The notes: a model not told the origin generated them from the sequence alone. A stretch of DNA of 15,379 bases from Chloroflexota bacterium (GCA_022563275.1 JADFNR010000080.1:1-15379), one strand, 5' to 3'. Counted from the stretch's first letter, positions 1 through 7,795 are shown. Made by a program: numbers and translations.

Positions 1-749
1 CTCAGGGCTTTCTGCAGCTCTTCGGGAGTGATCTCCTCGCCTTCCAGGTATTTAATGAGAAGAACTTCGTCGGTCTCAGCGATCTTCTCGATCATCGCTT
101 GGCGGTACTGTTGGTACTGTTCCTCCAACTCGGCCGGCATGTCAACCTCTTTCGGCCGGTCGGCGCTGCCTTCGTTCACCCTGCCCTCGGGGTACATGGC
201 GGCTTTCCCGGTGATCAGGTCCACCATCCCGGCGAACCGGTCTTCGACGCCGATGGGAAGTTGAATCGCCACTGGATTGCCTTTCAGCCGGCGGCGGATG
301 GACTCGATGGTGCGCTCGTAGCTGGCGCCGACCCGGTCCATCTTATTGACGAAACAGATACGGGGGACCTTGTAGGTGTCGGCCTGCCGCCAAACCGTTT
401 CCGACTGGGGCTGGACGCCGGCCACGGCGTCTAGCACGACGATGCCGCCGTCCAAAACACGGAGGCTGCGTTCTACTTCAGCGGTGAAATCGACGTGGCC
501 CGGGGTGTCGATGACATTGATGCGGTGGTCTTGCCAGTAAGTGGTGGTTGCCGCCGCGGTGATGGTGATACCCCGTTCTCTTTCCTGGGGCATCCAGTCC
601 ATCGTGGTGTTGCCTTCGTCCACTCCGCCGGCCCGGTGTATGCGGCCGGTGGCGAAGAGGACCTGTTCGGTTACGGTGGTCTTGCCGGCGTCAATATGGG
701 CGATAAACCCGATATTGCGGATCATTTCGATGGGAAACGTGGCTTCCAT
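1..749 (-). CDS. fusA: Elongation factor G, N-terminal part (cut by window edge)
   Basis: EF-G is the cytoplasmic translational GTPase that drives ribosome translocation and, with RRF, ribosome recycling. About 249 residues are visible, reading leftwards from an ATG at 749-747; the rest lies beyond base 1. The GTPase motifs are all present in order: G1 HIDAGKTT near residues 18-25, the switch I segment [16 protein letters not shown]3 DTPGHVDF, and G4 NKMD. The stretch from G1 through switch I to G4 follows EF-G rather than EF-Tu, LepA or TypA. It follows rpsG by 71 bases, in the classical str operon order rpsL-rpsG-fusA. No clear Shine-Dalgarno lies before the ATG, so an internal ATG at codon 9 is an alternative start. 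A second EF-G paralogue cannot be excluded from the N-terminus alone, but the operon context favours the housekeeping copy. Confidence 0.95.
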   Translation of the reverse strand, partial: MEATFPIEMIRNIGFIAHIDAGKTTVTEQVLFATGRIHRAGGVDEGNTTMDWMPQERERGITITAAATTTYWQDHRINVIDTPGHVDFTAEVERSLRVLDGGIVVLDAVAGVQPQSETVWRQADTYKVPRICFVNKMDRVGASYERTIESIRRRLKGNPVAIQLPIGVEDRFAGMVDLITGKAAMYPEGRVNEGSADRPKEVDMPAELEEQYQQYRQAMIEKIAETDEVLLIKYLEGEEITPEELQKAL

Positions 750-750
750 T

Positions 751-791
751 AGACTGGGCACTGGATACTTGCTATGAAGACTGGGCGCTGG
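751..791. repeat. Short imperfect direct repeat between rpsG and fusA
   Basis: A 14-base unit, AGACTGGGCACTGG at 751-764, recurs as AGACTGGGCGCTGG at 778-791 with one difference. It fills much of the 71-base rpsG-fusA spacer and occupies the place where the fusA ribosome-binding site would be expected. It may be simple slippage-derived sequence. No function is claimed. Confidence 0.4.
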
Positions 792-820
792 GGCCTACAG
801 GAGATTATCTAAAAAGAAAA

Positions 821-1291
821 TTACCTACGGTAGTGCACAAAGGCCCGGTTGGCTTCCGCCATCCGGTGCAATTCCTCCCTTCTACGGACTGCCGTCCCTT
901 CGCCACGGGAAGCATCCATCAATTCTTGCGCCAATCCCCGCCGCATAGGCATCCCGTTACGGGACCTGGCCCCTCTGATGAGCCAGCGCATGGCAAGCGC
1001 CTCGCTGCGTACCGGACGGAGTTCCGTCGGTACCTGAATGGTGGACCCGCCGATACGCTTGGGGCGGACCTCCACCGCGGGGGTGGCATTCTTCAATGCC
1101 TGTTGGAAGACCTCCAGGGGTTCCCTGTTGGATTCTTCCTGAATGATGTCAAACGCGCTATAGGTGATGCGCTGGGCAACGGTCTTTTTGCCCTTTACCA
1201 TCAACCTGTTGATGAACCTGGCCAACTCCACGTCATTGAAACGCGGATCGGGCGCTATTATTCTTCTTACTGCGGGCCGTCTTCTAGACAT
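821..1291 (-). CDS. rpsG: 30S ribosomal protein S7
   Basis: S7 is a primary 16S rRNA-binding protein that nucleates assembly of the 30S head and contacts the E-site tRNA. The 156-residue product has the normal family length and is recognisable along its whole length: the N-terminal MSRRRPAVRR basic arm, NRLMVKGKKTVAQRI, the ALKNATPAVEVRPKRIGGSTIQVP segment and a C-terminal AEANRAFVHYRR. The start ATG at 1291-1289 is preceded on the minus strand by an AAGGTG ribosome-binding site about nine bases upstream. It lies 73 bases after rpsL and 71 before fusA and is probably co-transcribed with both from the promoter at 1823-1851. In E. coli S7 is the translational repressor of the str operon; whether that holds here cannot be seen. 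Nothing is missing or unusual. Confidence 0.98.
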   Translation of the reverse strand: MSRRRPAVRRIIAPDPRFNDVELARFINRLMVKGKKTVAQRITYSAFDIIQEESNREPLEVFQQALKNATPAVEVRPKRIGGSTIQVPTELRPVRSEALAMRWLIRGARSRNGMPMRRGLAQELMDASRGEGTAVRRREELHRMAEANRAFVHYRR

Positions 1292-1364
1292 AGGTAATTA
1301 CACCTTCGATTAGGTCCAAACGTGATCCAGAGGAGCGTTGGAAAGGAAAAACCGCGGTAACCGG

Positions 1365-1787
1365 CTAGCTACCATCCCGGGGCTTGGTTGCCCCGTACTT
1401 GCTGCGGCCCCGCCGGCGGTCCGGCACGCCCTCGCAGTCGAGTGCGGCGCGGATTACGTGGTAACGAACACCCGGCAGGTCTTTGACGCGGCCGCCCCTG
1501 ATCAACACCACCGAGTGCTCTTGGAGGTTATGCCCTTCACCGCCGATGTAGGCGGTGACTTCAACTCCGTTGGTCAGGCGGACCCTGGCGATCTTCCGAA
1601 GAGCCGAGTTGGGCTTCTTCGGCGTCATCGTGCGCACCTGGATGCAAACACCCCGCCGCTGCGGACAACCGGGTCCCCATTTCGTCCTATTAGTTAGGGA
1701 ATTCTGTACCCAATGCATCGCCGGAGACTTGGTCTTTTTTTTGACCGGCTTTCGGCCTTTTCTAACTAGCTGATTCACTGTTGGCAT
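1365..1787 (-). CDS. rpsL: 30S ribosomal protein S12
   Basis: S12 lies at the decoding centre of the 30S subunit and helps control translational accuracy. The start is placed at the ATG at 1787-1785, which gives the family N-terminus [13 protein letters not shown] and a purine-rich GAGGGG ribosome-binding site just upstream; a longer frame begins at 1832 but its extra 15 residues have no family counterpart. The product is 140 residues. The hallmark segments [10 protein letters not shown] and [12 protein letters not shown] are intact, so lysines at the classical streptomycin-resistance sites are wild type. Between residues about 24 and 40 there is an insertion (around [16 protein letters not shown]) absent from the E. 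coli protein but comparable with the longer loop of Bacillus-type S12. It is the first gene of the rpsL-rpsG-fusA unit, with its own promoter at 1823-1851. Confidence 0.97.
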   Translation of the reverse strand: MPTVNQLVRKGRKPVKKKTKSPAMHWVQNSLTNRTKWGPGCPQRRGVCIQVRTMTPKKPNSALRKIARVRLTNGVEVTAYIGGEGHNLQEHSVVLIRGGRVKDLPGVRYHVIRAALDCEGVPDRRRGRSKYGATKPRDGS

Positions 1788-1822
1788 AGGAAATCCCCTC
1801 GCGTCATTGGGCGCGATATATA

Positions 1823-1851
1823 ACTCTATCAACCGTGTCTCGGAATGTCAA
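1823..1851 (-). promoter_or_regulatory. Sigma-70-type promoter for the str operon
   Basis: Read on the minus strand there is a perfect -35 hexamer TTGACA (complement of 1846-1851), a 17-base spacer and TAGAGT (complement of 1823-1828; four of six consensus positions). Transcription would begin near 1816, about 30 bases before the rpsL ATG. The hexamer quality, optimal spacing and position directly ahead of a ribosomal operon support it. Confidence 0.7.
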
Positions 1852-1971
1852 CAGATTTTACGAGTGATTCGCCTATGATTTCCGCTGGCTGCCGGCGGCG
1901 TTCTTCCCGGTTCAGTCCCCCACCCTTTTCCCCCTGCACCGGATTGTCTATGGGCAACGGTTCAGCGATTC

Positions 1972-2000
1972 TTGACATCCCCATCGGCCAATCATAAAGT
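1972..2000 (+). promoter_or_regulatory. Sigma-70-type promoter for cbiE-cobN
   Basis: A perfect TTGACA at 1972-1977 is followed by exactly 17 bases and TAAAGT at 1995-2000 (four of six consensus positions). Transcription would begin near 2007 and run through the terminator-like hairpin at 2030-2061 before reaching cbiE. The region between the back-to-back rpsL and cbiE promoters (about 1852-1971) holds no other feature I can recognise. Confidence 0.65.
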
Positions 2001-2018
2001 AGCCTTTGATTCCAGTTC

Positions 2019-2061
2019 GCCGATCTGATCCCTCGGCCTCGCCAATGCCGGAGGGTTTTTT
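2019..2061 (+). terminator. Candidate attenuator in the cbiE leader: intrinsic terminator with competing stem
   Basis: CCCTC GGC at 2030-2037 can pair with GCC(G)GAGGG at 2047-2055, leaving one bulged G and a nine-base loop, and is followed at once by six T (2056-2061). This is an intrinsic terminator shape. It sits about 25 bases downstream of the predicted start point of the cbiE promoter and upstream of either possible cbiE start codon. GCCGA at 2019-2023 can pair with TCGGC at 2033-2037, which would remove the 5' arm of the terminator, so the two structures exclude each other. The leader is too short for a cobalamin riboswitch and I recognise no known aptamer. It could instead terminate a tiny RNA. 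Confidence 0.5.
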
Positions 2062-2130
2062 AATGTCCATGAATCATCAATGCCGCCTCTTTCACAGAAT
2101 CGACCGCGTCCCGGCGGCGGTAGACTCTCG

Positions 2131-2856
2131 ATGACCTCTCCCGATGACGAAACCGGCAAAGACGATACCGGCACGCGGGTTACAATAGTTGGCGTGGGTC
2201 CGGGAGATAATGGTTTCTTGACCCTCAAAGGGAAACAGGCCATCGAAGAGGCTGACATTGTCGCCGGTTTCGAGACGGTCCTGAACGTCATCCGCCCCTT
2301 CGCCAAGAAGGCCGAACTCTGTTCCATGGCCTACCGGAACCAGGATGAAGTCTTGGACTACGCCGTGGGCAAGGTGAAGGAGGGCCGGAAGCTGGTGGTC
2401 TGCGCCTGGGGAGACTTGAATGTCTCGGCCAAGGAGCTCTTGGACCGCGTTAGAAAGCGGGTCGACCATGTTGACCTGGTGCCCGGTATCAGTTCTGTTC
2501 AGATCGCGCTGTCTCGAACGGGCATATCCTTGGAGGACACGGTCTTCATCACCCTCCACCGCCGTGACGGCGCTGGATCGGCGTTGGAGGAGTTGGTCCA
2601 TTATCTGAAGGATGGACGCCGCGACATCATCCTCCTGCCACGCCCCTATGACCTGATGCCCGCCGGCATCGCCGCCGGCGTGATCGAAGAGGGGGTGCCG
2701 GGAGACCGTCAGATGACCGTATTACAAAGGCTCACCCACGACGATGAACAGTCCTGGAGCGGCAGCGTCGGCGAGTGCGCCGCTATCACCACTGATTTCA
2801 GCGACCTTACAATAATGATATTTCACCGGCCAACCTCCGAACACGCAGACGATTAG
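2131..2856 (+). CDS. cbiE: Precorrin-6Y / cobalt-precorrin-7 C5-methyltransferase
   Basis: CbiE-type enzymes use S-adenosylmethionine to methylate the corrin macrocycle at C5 during cobalamin synthesis; in the aerobic route the same domain is the N-terminal half of CobL. The tetrapyrrole methylase signature RVTIVGVGPGD lies near the N-terminus, VPGISSVQIALSRTGI marks the central SAM-binding region, and DTVFITLHRRDG follows as in CbiE. No CbiT domain is fused and none is encoded nearby, so C15 methylation/decarboxylation must come from elsewhere. The length (241 residues from this start) fits CbiE alone. The start is uncertain: ATG 2131 is used because the extra 17 residues from ATG 2080 are Pro/Arg-rich and unlike the family; neither start has a good ribosome-binding site. 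cobN follows after 32 bases. CobJ, CobM or another methylase of the family is less likely given the HR[RD]G segment and short length. Confidence 0.88.
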   Translation: MTSPDDETGKDDTGTRVTIVGVGPGDNGFLTLKGKQAIEEADIVAGFETVLNVIRPFAKKAELCSMAYRNQDEVLDYAVGKVKEGRKLVVCAWGDLNVSAKELLDRVRKRVDHVDLVPGISSVQIALSRTGISLEDTVFITLHRRDGAGSALEELVHYLKDGRRDIILLPRPYDLMPAGIAAGVIEEGVPGDRQMTVLQRLTHDDEQSWSGSVGECAAITTDFSDLTIMIFHRPTSEHADD

Positions 2857-2888
2857 CCCAGGAGAGACCGGAAGGGACCGTCCCCAGT

Positions 2889-5800
2889 TTGATCCTCTTT
2901 GTCACCACGGCCGACACCGACCTGCTCACCGCCGACCGGGCCCTGGCTGGGCTCCCGGCGGATTTCCCTGAGGTAACGGCCTTCAACCCAGCCAACCTGT
3001 CCGGCGACGGCGAGCAGCAAGCGATCTTGGATGCCGCCGCCAACGCCGACGTTGTTGTGCTCCGTCTGTTGGGTGGAAAACGGGCCATGCCCGAGGTCTT
3101 CGACCCTCTGGTGCGCCTGTGCCACGAGAAAGGGACGCCGCTCATCGCCTGCCCCGGCCACCAGGAATGGGACCAGGAGTTGGTCACCGCCTGCAACGTT
3201 CCACCCTCGGAACTCGACACAGTTTTCTCTTATCTAATCAGGGGCGGCGTGACCAATTTTCAGAACCTGTTTCTCTTTCTCAGCGATTCGTACCTGGGCT
3301 CCGAATACGGCCACGAAGCCCCCGCGGAGGTGCCCTGGGAGGGCGTTTACCACCCCGATGAACCGGACGGCATGGACGCCCAAGATTTCGTTCGGCGCCG
3401 GTTCCAGCCCGGCCGCCCCAACGTGGCGGTCCTTTTCTACCGGGCACATTGGATGAGCGGGAATCTGCAGACCATCGACGCCCTGGTCCGGCGGCTAGAG
3501 GAGTTGGGGGCCAACGTGCTGCCGGTCTACTCCTTCAGCCTGAAGCACAACCCCGAGGGTGACGGGCAGCTCAACCGGACCTTTTCCGAGATCCTCTGCG
3601 ACTCCAACGGCGATGCGCGGGTCCACCTGATCGTCAACACCATGGGCATGTCCATGACCGACCTGCACCAGGACGGCGCAACCTTCGCCGCCGGGCCCCA
3701 GGTTGATTATCTGGACAAACTTAACGTCCCCATAATCCAGGGCATCTTCAGCACGGGCAAAGAGACCGACTGGGAAGAAAGCTCTCTGGGCCTGGGACCC
3801 ATCGACACCGCCATGAGCGTGGCCCTGCCCGAGTTTGACGGGCGCATCATCACCGTCCCCATCTCTTTCAAAGAAGAGGTCTCTTCCGAGTCGAACGGCC
3901 GCCACGGGAAGATGGACGCCCGGCTGCAGCGGAACCTGCCCCGCCCCGACCGCATCGACTTCCTGGCCCGGCTTTCCGTGAAATGGGCCGCGCTCAGGCT
4001 CAAGCCAAACTCCGAGAAGCGCATCGCCATCATCCTCAGCAATTACCCCACCAAGGACGCCAGGGTGGGCAACGCCGTTGGCCTGGACACTCCGGCCTCG
4101 GTGATCAATATCCTGAACGCCCTGAAGAACGACGGCTACCACGTGACCGACATCCCAGTCGATGGCGACGAGTTGGTCCACCGGATCATCGAGCGCTGCA
4201 GCAACGACACCGATACCCTGACCGAAGAGCAACTCCGGTTGGCGGTGGGACACGTCAGCGCCAAGCAGTACCAAGAATGGTTCGGCGCCATGCCCCAAAA
4301 GGTCCAAGATGAATTGACTGAGGCCTGGGGAGAGCCGCCGGGACAGGTGTACCGCACCGGAGACAGTCTGGCCATCGCCGGCATCGACCTGGGCAACGTG
4401 TTCGTGGGCCTGCAGCCGCCCCGGGGTTTCGGCGAGAACCCCATCGCCATCTACCACAGCCCAGACCTGGCCCCAACTCATCACTACGTGGCCTATTACC
4501 GTTGGGTCCGGGACGTTTTCAAGGCCGACGCCATGGTCCACGTGGGCAAGCACGGCACCATGGAATGGCTGCCCGGCAAGGGGATCGGTCTCTCCAACGC
4601 CTGCTATCCGGAGGTGACCCTTGAAGACGTGCCCCTGTTCTACCCCTTCATCATCAACAACCCCGGCGAAGGCGCCCAGGCCAAACGCCGCGCCCACGCC
4701 ACCATCATCGACCATCTGATCCCCCCGATGACCACCGCCGACAGCTACGGCGACATCGCGCGGCTGGAACAATTGATGGACGAGCACTACCAGTGCCAAA
4801 CGCTGGACCCGGCCAAGCTGCCCATACTGGAAGGCCAGATCTGGGATATGGTGCGCCAGGCCGACTTGGACCGGGACCTGGGAGTGGACGAACAACCCGA
4901 GGATTTCGGCGGATTCATCCTCCATATAGACGGTTATCTCTGCGAGCTTAAGGACGCCCAGATAAAAGATGGGCTCCACACCTTGGGCGAGGTCCCCCAA
5001 GGCGAGCAGATGACCGGGCTTCTTTCCGCCCTGACCCGGCTGGACACTGGCGCGGTCCCCAGTTTGAGACGGTCCTTGGCCGAAGCCATGGGCCTGGATT
5101 ACACCAGCCTGTTGGATGAACCGGCCCTGCCAGCCCCCGAGCCCGTGCCCGCGGCTTTGGCCGGCGGCGATGGCACGCCGGTCCGCACCCAAGGCGACCT
5201 GCTGGAGCGGCTGGAAGAACTATCCCGCTCGGCATACACGCTGCTGGACGCCGGAGGGTTCCAGAGCGACAGTGTGGCCGGGACCGTAGAGCGGTTGCTC
5301 GGTTCGAAAGACGCCCAGACCAGCCATGTTTTGAATTTCGTGACCGATACCCTGCACCCCGCCCTGCTGCGGACCACCGATGAGATCGGCAACCTGCTGC
5401 GGGGGTTGAACGGCGAGTTCGTCCCCGCCGGGCCCAGCGGAGCGCCCACCAGGGGCATGGCCAACATTCTGCCCACCGGCCGCAATTTCTACTCGGTGGA
5501 CCCCAAGACCATCCCCTCGCCCACCGCTTGGGATATGGGTGTCGGACTGGCCGACGCCTTGCTCCAGGTGTATCTGGAGGAAGAGGGCGGTTATCCCGAG
5601 ATGGTGGGTCTGGTCATCTGGGGCACCTCAGCCATGCGCACCCACGGCGACGACATCGCCCAGGTATTCAGCCTGCTGGGGGTGAAGCCGGTCTGGCAGC
5701 AAGAGAGCCGCCGCGTCACCGGACTTGAAGTGATACCGCTGGCGGACCTGGGCCGCCCCCGGATCGACGTCACGGTGCGGATCAGCGGGTTCTTCCGGGA

Positions 5801-6710
5801 CGCCTTTCCCAATCTGATCGACCTGATCGACGAGGCGGTGCAGTTGGTGGCGTCGTTGGATGAATCGCCCGAGGACAACATGATCGTCAAGCACCTCATG
5901 GAGGACCGGGCTAGCGACCTTGCCGATGGCCTGGGCGCCGGTCCGGCAGACTCGGAGAGCAATCCGGCGCTGTACCGCATCTTCGGCAGCAAGCCGGGGA
6001 CCTACGGAGCGGGGATATTGGCCGCCATCGACGAGCGCAACTGGGAGACCGTTCAAGACCTGGCCGAGGTCTACACCGCCTGGGGCGGCTACGCCTACAC
6101 CCGCCAGGACTTCGGCGTCCAGGCCAGGGACCAGTTCCGGCGCCGGTTCGGCCAGATCGTGGTGGCGGTCAAGAACCAGGACAACCGGGAACACGACATC
6201 TTCGACAGCGACGATTACATGCAGTACCACGGCGGCATGATCGCCACCGTGCGGGCGCTGACCGGCAAGAACCCCCAGCAGTTCTTCGGGGACAGCTCAG
6301 ACCCGACCCGCGCCAGGGTCCGCAAGTTGGAGGACGAGGCCCGGCGGGTCTTCCGCACCAGGGTGGTGAACCCCAAGTGGATCGACTCCATGAAACGCCA
6401 CGGCTACAAGGGAGCCTTCGAGCTTTCGGCCACCGTGGACTACATGTTCGGCTACGACGCCACCGCCCAGGTGATCGAGGACTGGATGTACGAGAATGTC
6501 ACCCAGGCGTATGTGTTGGACCCGGAGACCCAAGAGTTCTTCCAGCAGAGCAACCCCTGGGCCCTCAGAGACATCGTGGAACGGCTGCTTGAGGCCATTG
6601 AACGGGGCATGTGGGAGAACCCTCCGCCCGACATGAAAGAGAAACTTCAAAAGATGTTCCTGGACCTGGAGGCGGACCTGGAAGCCCGCCAGGAAGGCCC
6701 ACAAGCCTGA
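2889..6710 (+). CDS. cobN: Cobaltochelatase large subunit CobN
   Basis: CobN is the large, porphyrin/corrin-binding subunit of ATP-dependent cobaltochelatase, homologous to ChlH/BchH of magnesium chelatase; it holds the corrin ring while cobalt is inserted in the cytoplasm. The 1,273-residue product matches the usual CobN length. Recognisable blocks are the N-terminal Rossmann-like region, the signature MVHVGKHGTMEWLPGK at about 549-564, ARRVFRTRVVNPKW near the C-terminal third, FDSDDYMQYHGGM starting at 1105, and the terminal FQQSNPWALRDI segment. The start is a TTG at 2889, chosen because no in-frame ATG or GTG lies close upstream and the N-terminus ILFVTTADTDL is family-like; AAGGGA at 2872-2877 is a loosely spaced ribosome-binding site. 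It lies 32 bases after cbiE, probably in one operon, while the ATPase partner is 2.6 kb downstream. A magnesium chelatase ChlH is less likely: no chlorophyll genes are present and the context is cobalt. Confidence 0.95.
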   Translation: MILFVTTADTDLLTADRALAGLPADFPEVTAFNPANLSGDGEQQAILDAAANADVVVLRLLGGKRAMPEVFDPLVRLCHEKGTPLIACPGHQEWDQELVTACNVPPSELDTVFSYLIRGGVTNFQNLFLFLSDSYLGSEYGHEAPAEVPWEGVYHPDEPDGMDAQDFVRRRFQPGRPNVAVLFYRAHWMSGNLQTIDALVRRLEELGANVLPVYSFSLKHNPEGDGQLNRTFSEILCDSNGDARVHLIVNTMGMSMTDLHQDGATFAAGPQVDYLDKLNVPIIQGIFSTGKETDWEESSLGLGPIDTAMSVALPEFDGRIITVPISFKEEVSSESNGRHGKMDARLQRNLPRPDRIDFLARLSVKWAALRLKPNSEKRIAIILSNYPTKDARVGNAVGLDTPASVINILNALKNDGYHVTDIPVDGDELVHRIIERCSNDTDTLTEEQLRLAVGHVSAKQYQEWFGAMPQKVQDELTEAWGEPPGQVYRTGDSLAIAGIDLGNVFVGLQPPRGFGENPIAIYHSPDLAPTHHYVAYYRWVRDVFKADAMVHVGKHGTMEWLPGKGIGLSNACYPEVTLEDVPLFYPFIINNPGEGAQAKRRAHATIIDHLIPPMTTADSYGDIARLEQLMDEHYQCQTLDPAKLPILEGQIWDMVRQADLDRDLGVDEQPEDFGGFILHIDGYLCELKDAQIKDGLHTLGEVPQGEQMTGLLSALTRLDTGAVPSLRRSLAEAMGLDYTSLLDEPALPAPEPVPAALAGGDGTPVRTQGDLLERLEELSRSAYTLLDAGGFQSDSVAGTVERLLGSKDAQTSHVLNFVTDTLHPALLRTTDEIGNLLRGLNGEFVPAGPSGAPTRGMANILPTGRNFYSVDPKTIPSPTAWDMGVGLADALLQVYLEEEGGYPEMVGLVIWGTSAMRTHGDDIAQVFSLLGVKPVWQQESRRVTGLEVIPLADLGRPRIDVTVRISGFFRDAFPNLIDLIDEAVQLVASLDESPEDNMIVKHLMEDRASDLADGLGAGPADSESNPALYRIFGSKPGTYGAGILAAIDERNWETVQDLAEVYTAWGGYAYTRQDFGVQARDQFRRRFGQIVVAVKNQDNREHDIFDSDDYMQYHGGMIATVRALTGKNPQQFFGDSSDPTRARVRKLEDEARRVFRTRVVNPKWIDSMKRHGYKGAFELSATVDYMFGYDATAQVIEDWMYENVTQAYVLDPETQEFFQQSNPWALRDIVERLLEAIERGMWENPPPDMKEKLQKMFLDLEADLEARQEGPQA

Positions 6711-6724
6711 CCAGTAGACAAGAG

Positions 6725-6804
6725 TCCCTTCCCCCGCGTCGGGGGCAAGGTTAGGTCCGACGGAGTCGGGACTCTCGACATAGTCGGAGATGGGGGCTGG
6801 CCTC
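6725..6804. repeat. 80-bp dispersed repeat, copy A (after cobN)
   Basis: This segment aligns without gaps to 13891-13970 over 80 bases with about 13 differences. Both copies share the uninterrupted core AGGTTAGGTCCGACG and then GACTCTCGACATAG. Most differences fall in the first quarter, where each copy has a C-run/G-run inverted repeat (here CCCCC GCGTC GGGGG at about 6731-6746). It lies 14 bases after the cobN stop in the 321-base gap before the ChuX-like gene. It resembles REP-type intergenic elements; no transposase is nearby. Confidence 0.8.
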
Positions 6805-6852
6805 AAAGGTGATGATGATCGCCTATGGTATTGCTCTGATTACGCCTCAGAT

Positions 6853-6950
6853 TGTCACCCCGAGTGCAGCGAGGGGTCTCGTTGTTCCCGGCGAGTGCGG
6901 TATTCTAGCAACGAGATTATTTCCCGACTCGTCGGGATCTCAGAATGACA
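6853..6950. repeat. 98-bp palindromic element, MITE/REP-like
   Basis: The ends are imperfect inverted repeats, TGTCACCCCGAG at 6853-6864 and CTCAGAATGACA at 6939-6950, and an inner perfect pair TCTCGTTG (6877-6884) and CAACGAGA (6909-6916) extends the fold. A small hairpin TCCCGACTCGTCGGGA occupies 6922-6937. The TGTCA-type ends and palindromic build are those of widespread non-autonomous intergenic repeats. No second copy is seen in this window. Together with the 80-bp repeat it accounts for most of 6711-7031. Confidence 0.65.
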
Positions 6951-7031
6951 GTCTCGAGGCGCGGTCCCGGCGCGGGGGACACAACGATCGCCCGCCCCAA
7001 AAGAACCAACCAAAAAACCAGGAGGCCACCT

Positions 7032-7457
7032 GTGGACATAACGATGGAATTGCTCCGTGAACTGACCAAAGACGATAAAAAGATGTGGGTGATCGGCGGC
7101 AGCAAGGTGTCCAGCGAGAATAGCTCCAAAGGGATCAAGCAGCCGGAGGTCTCGGGCAAATACGTCACCATCGAGGCCGACAACTGGCATTTCCACTTAG
7201 ACCTCGAACTCGTCACCGGGATCCAGTTCGTCGAGGCCGAAAGCCACGGCGACATGCACTCTTATTACGTCCGATTCTCCGGACCGGAATATGAAGACAC
7301 GCTGGTCCGCAACTATTTCCCCAACCCTAACCTGACCGACGATGAAAAGCGGACCGACTTTCAGCCCGAAAAGCTGAAGGCCTTTGAAGAGTTCCGGGAC
7401 CGTTACGTTGGACGCGAGGGCATCGTGTTCGTCAAGAGGCCTCGTCAATCCAGTTGA
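7032..7457 (+). CDS. Small protein resembling ChuX/HutX heme-carrier family
   Basis: I recognise only the general pattern, not a named gene. The 141-residue product is soluble, with no signal peptide or membrane segment. Its middle part (WHFHLDLELVTGIQFVEA, then YYVRFSGPEYEDTLVRNYFPNP) follows the alternating beta-strand pattern of the ChuX/HutX/HemS fold, where strands equivalent to WHxHLD and xxxYF line a tetrapyrrole-binding cleft. The N-terminal KKMWVIGG and the C-terminal GREGIVFVKR are not diagnostic. The start is the GTG at 7032, six bases after a perfect AGGAGG at 7020-7025; an earlier in-frame ATG at 6945 is rejected because it lies in the end of the palindromic repeat. It sits between cobN and the B12-riboswitch-controlled cobalt genes, so a role in handling a corrin or heme is possible but is inference. 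The coding call is secure; the family call is moderate. Confidence 0.75.
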   Translation: MDITMELLRELTKDDKKMWVIGGSKVSSENSSKGIKQPEVSGKYVTIEADNWHFHLDLELVTGIQFVEAESHGDMHSYYVRFSGPEYEDTLVRNYFPNPNLTDDEKRTDFQPEKLKAFEEFRDRYVGREGIVFVKRPRQSS

Positions 7458-7534
7458 CCGGAGATCCCAGGTCCACCCATCGCCAATGTTCTCAACTCGT
7501 TAATTGTAATCGGCCCAATCAGCTAACAATGCTA

Positions 7535-7564
7535 TTGACCATACTTGGCAAATGGTATTATTAT
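7535..7564 (+). promoter_or_regulatory. Promoter ahead of the cobalamin riboswitch
   Basis: TTGACC at 7535-7540 (five of six consensus) is followed after 18 bases by TATTAT at 7559-7564 (five of six); an overlapping TATTAT at 7556-7561 would give a 15-base spacer. The start point would fall near 7571, about 40 bases before the first recognisable riboswitch stem. Confidence 0.55.
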
Positions 7565-7609
7565 TTGTCGCGAGGCTTGACCGCTAGGTTGAGTTCTCGG
7601 TTAACAATC

Positions 7610-7795
7610 TAGAAAAGCCGTTTGGTTGTCCCGGTAAATCGGGACTGAAAAGGGAAGCCGGTGAGAGTCCGGCGCGGTCCCGCCACTGTAACTGGTAACC
7701 CCGTTTTCCACTTCGGGTGGAGCCACTGTCCCGGCGAATCGGGATGGGAAGGCGAAATGGGGTGTATCTGCCAGGAGCCAGGAGACCTGCCATCG
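7610..7795 (+). promoter_or_regulatory. Cobalamin (adenosylcobalamin) riboswitch
   Basis: The conserved core GCCGGTGAGAGTCCGGC and the following GGTCCCGCCACTGTAAC occupy 7657-7692, preceded by the typical GAAAAGGGAA run. The B12 box AGCCAGGAGACCTGCC lies at 7776-7791. Between them are peripheral hairpins, including CCAC-TTCG-GGTGG near 7709-7721 and TCCCG-GCGAAT-CGGGA near 7728-7743, closed by CCCCGTTT pairing with AAATGGGG. The element is in the 602-base gap between the ChuX-like gene and cbtB and is followed by an intrinsic terminator, so ligand binding is expected to stop transcription into cbtB, cbtA and the chelatase subunit. Riboswitch control of cbtAB by B12 is established in other bacteria. 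The left boundary is approximate. Confidence 0.95.

Noticed and set aside
3495..5192. 565-codon open frame on the minus strand inside cobN
   Set aside because: It lies wholly antisense to the well-supported cobN, is rich in Gly/Val/Gln/Asp as expected for the mirror of GC-biased codons, and shows no recognisable motif.
6945..7031. N-terminal extension of the ChuX-like gene from ATG 6945
   Set aside because: The first codons are the right end of the palindromic element, the extension is low-complexity and basic, and the GTG at 7032 has a perfect AGGAGG.
6809..7060. 83-codon plus-strand frame covering the palindromic repeat
   Set aside because: Nearly all of it is repeat sequence, and it overlaps the true start of the ChuX-like gene in another frame.
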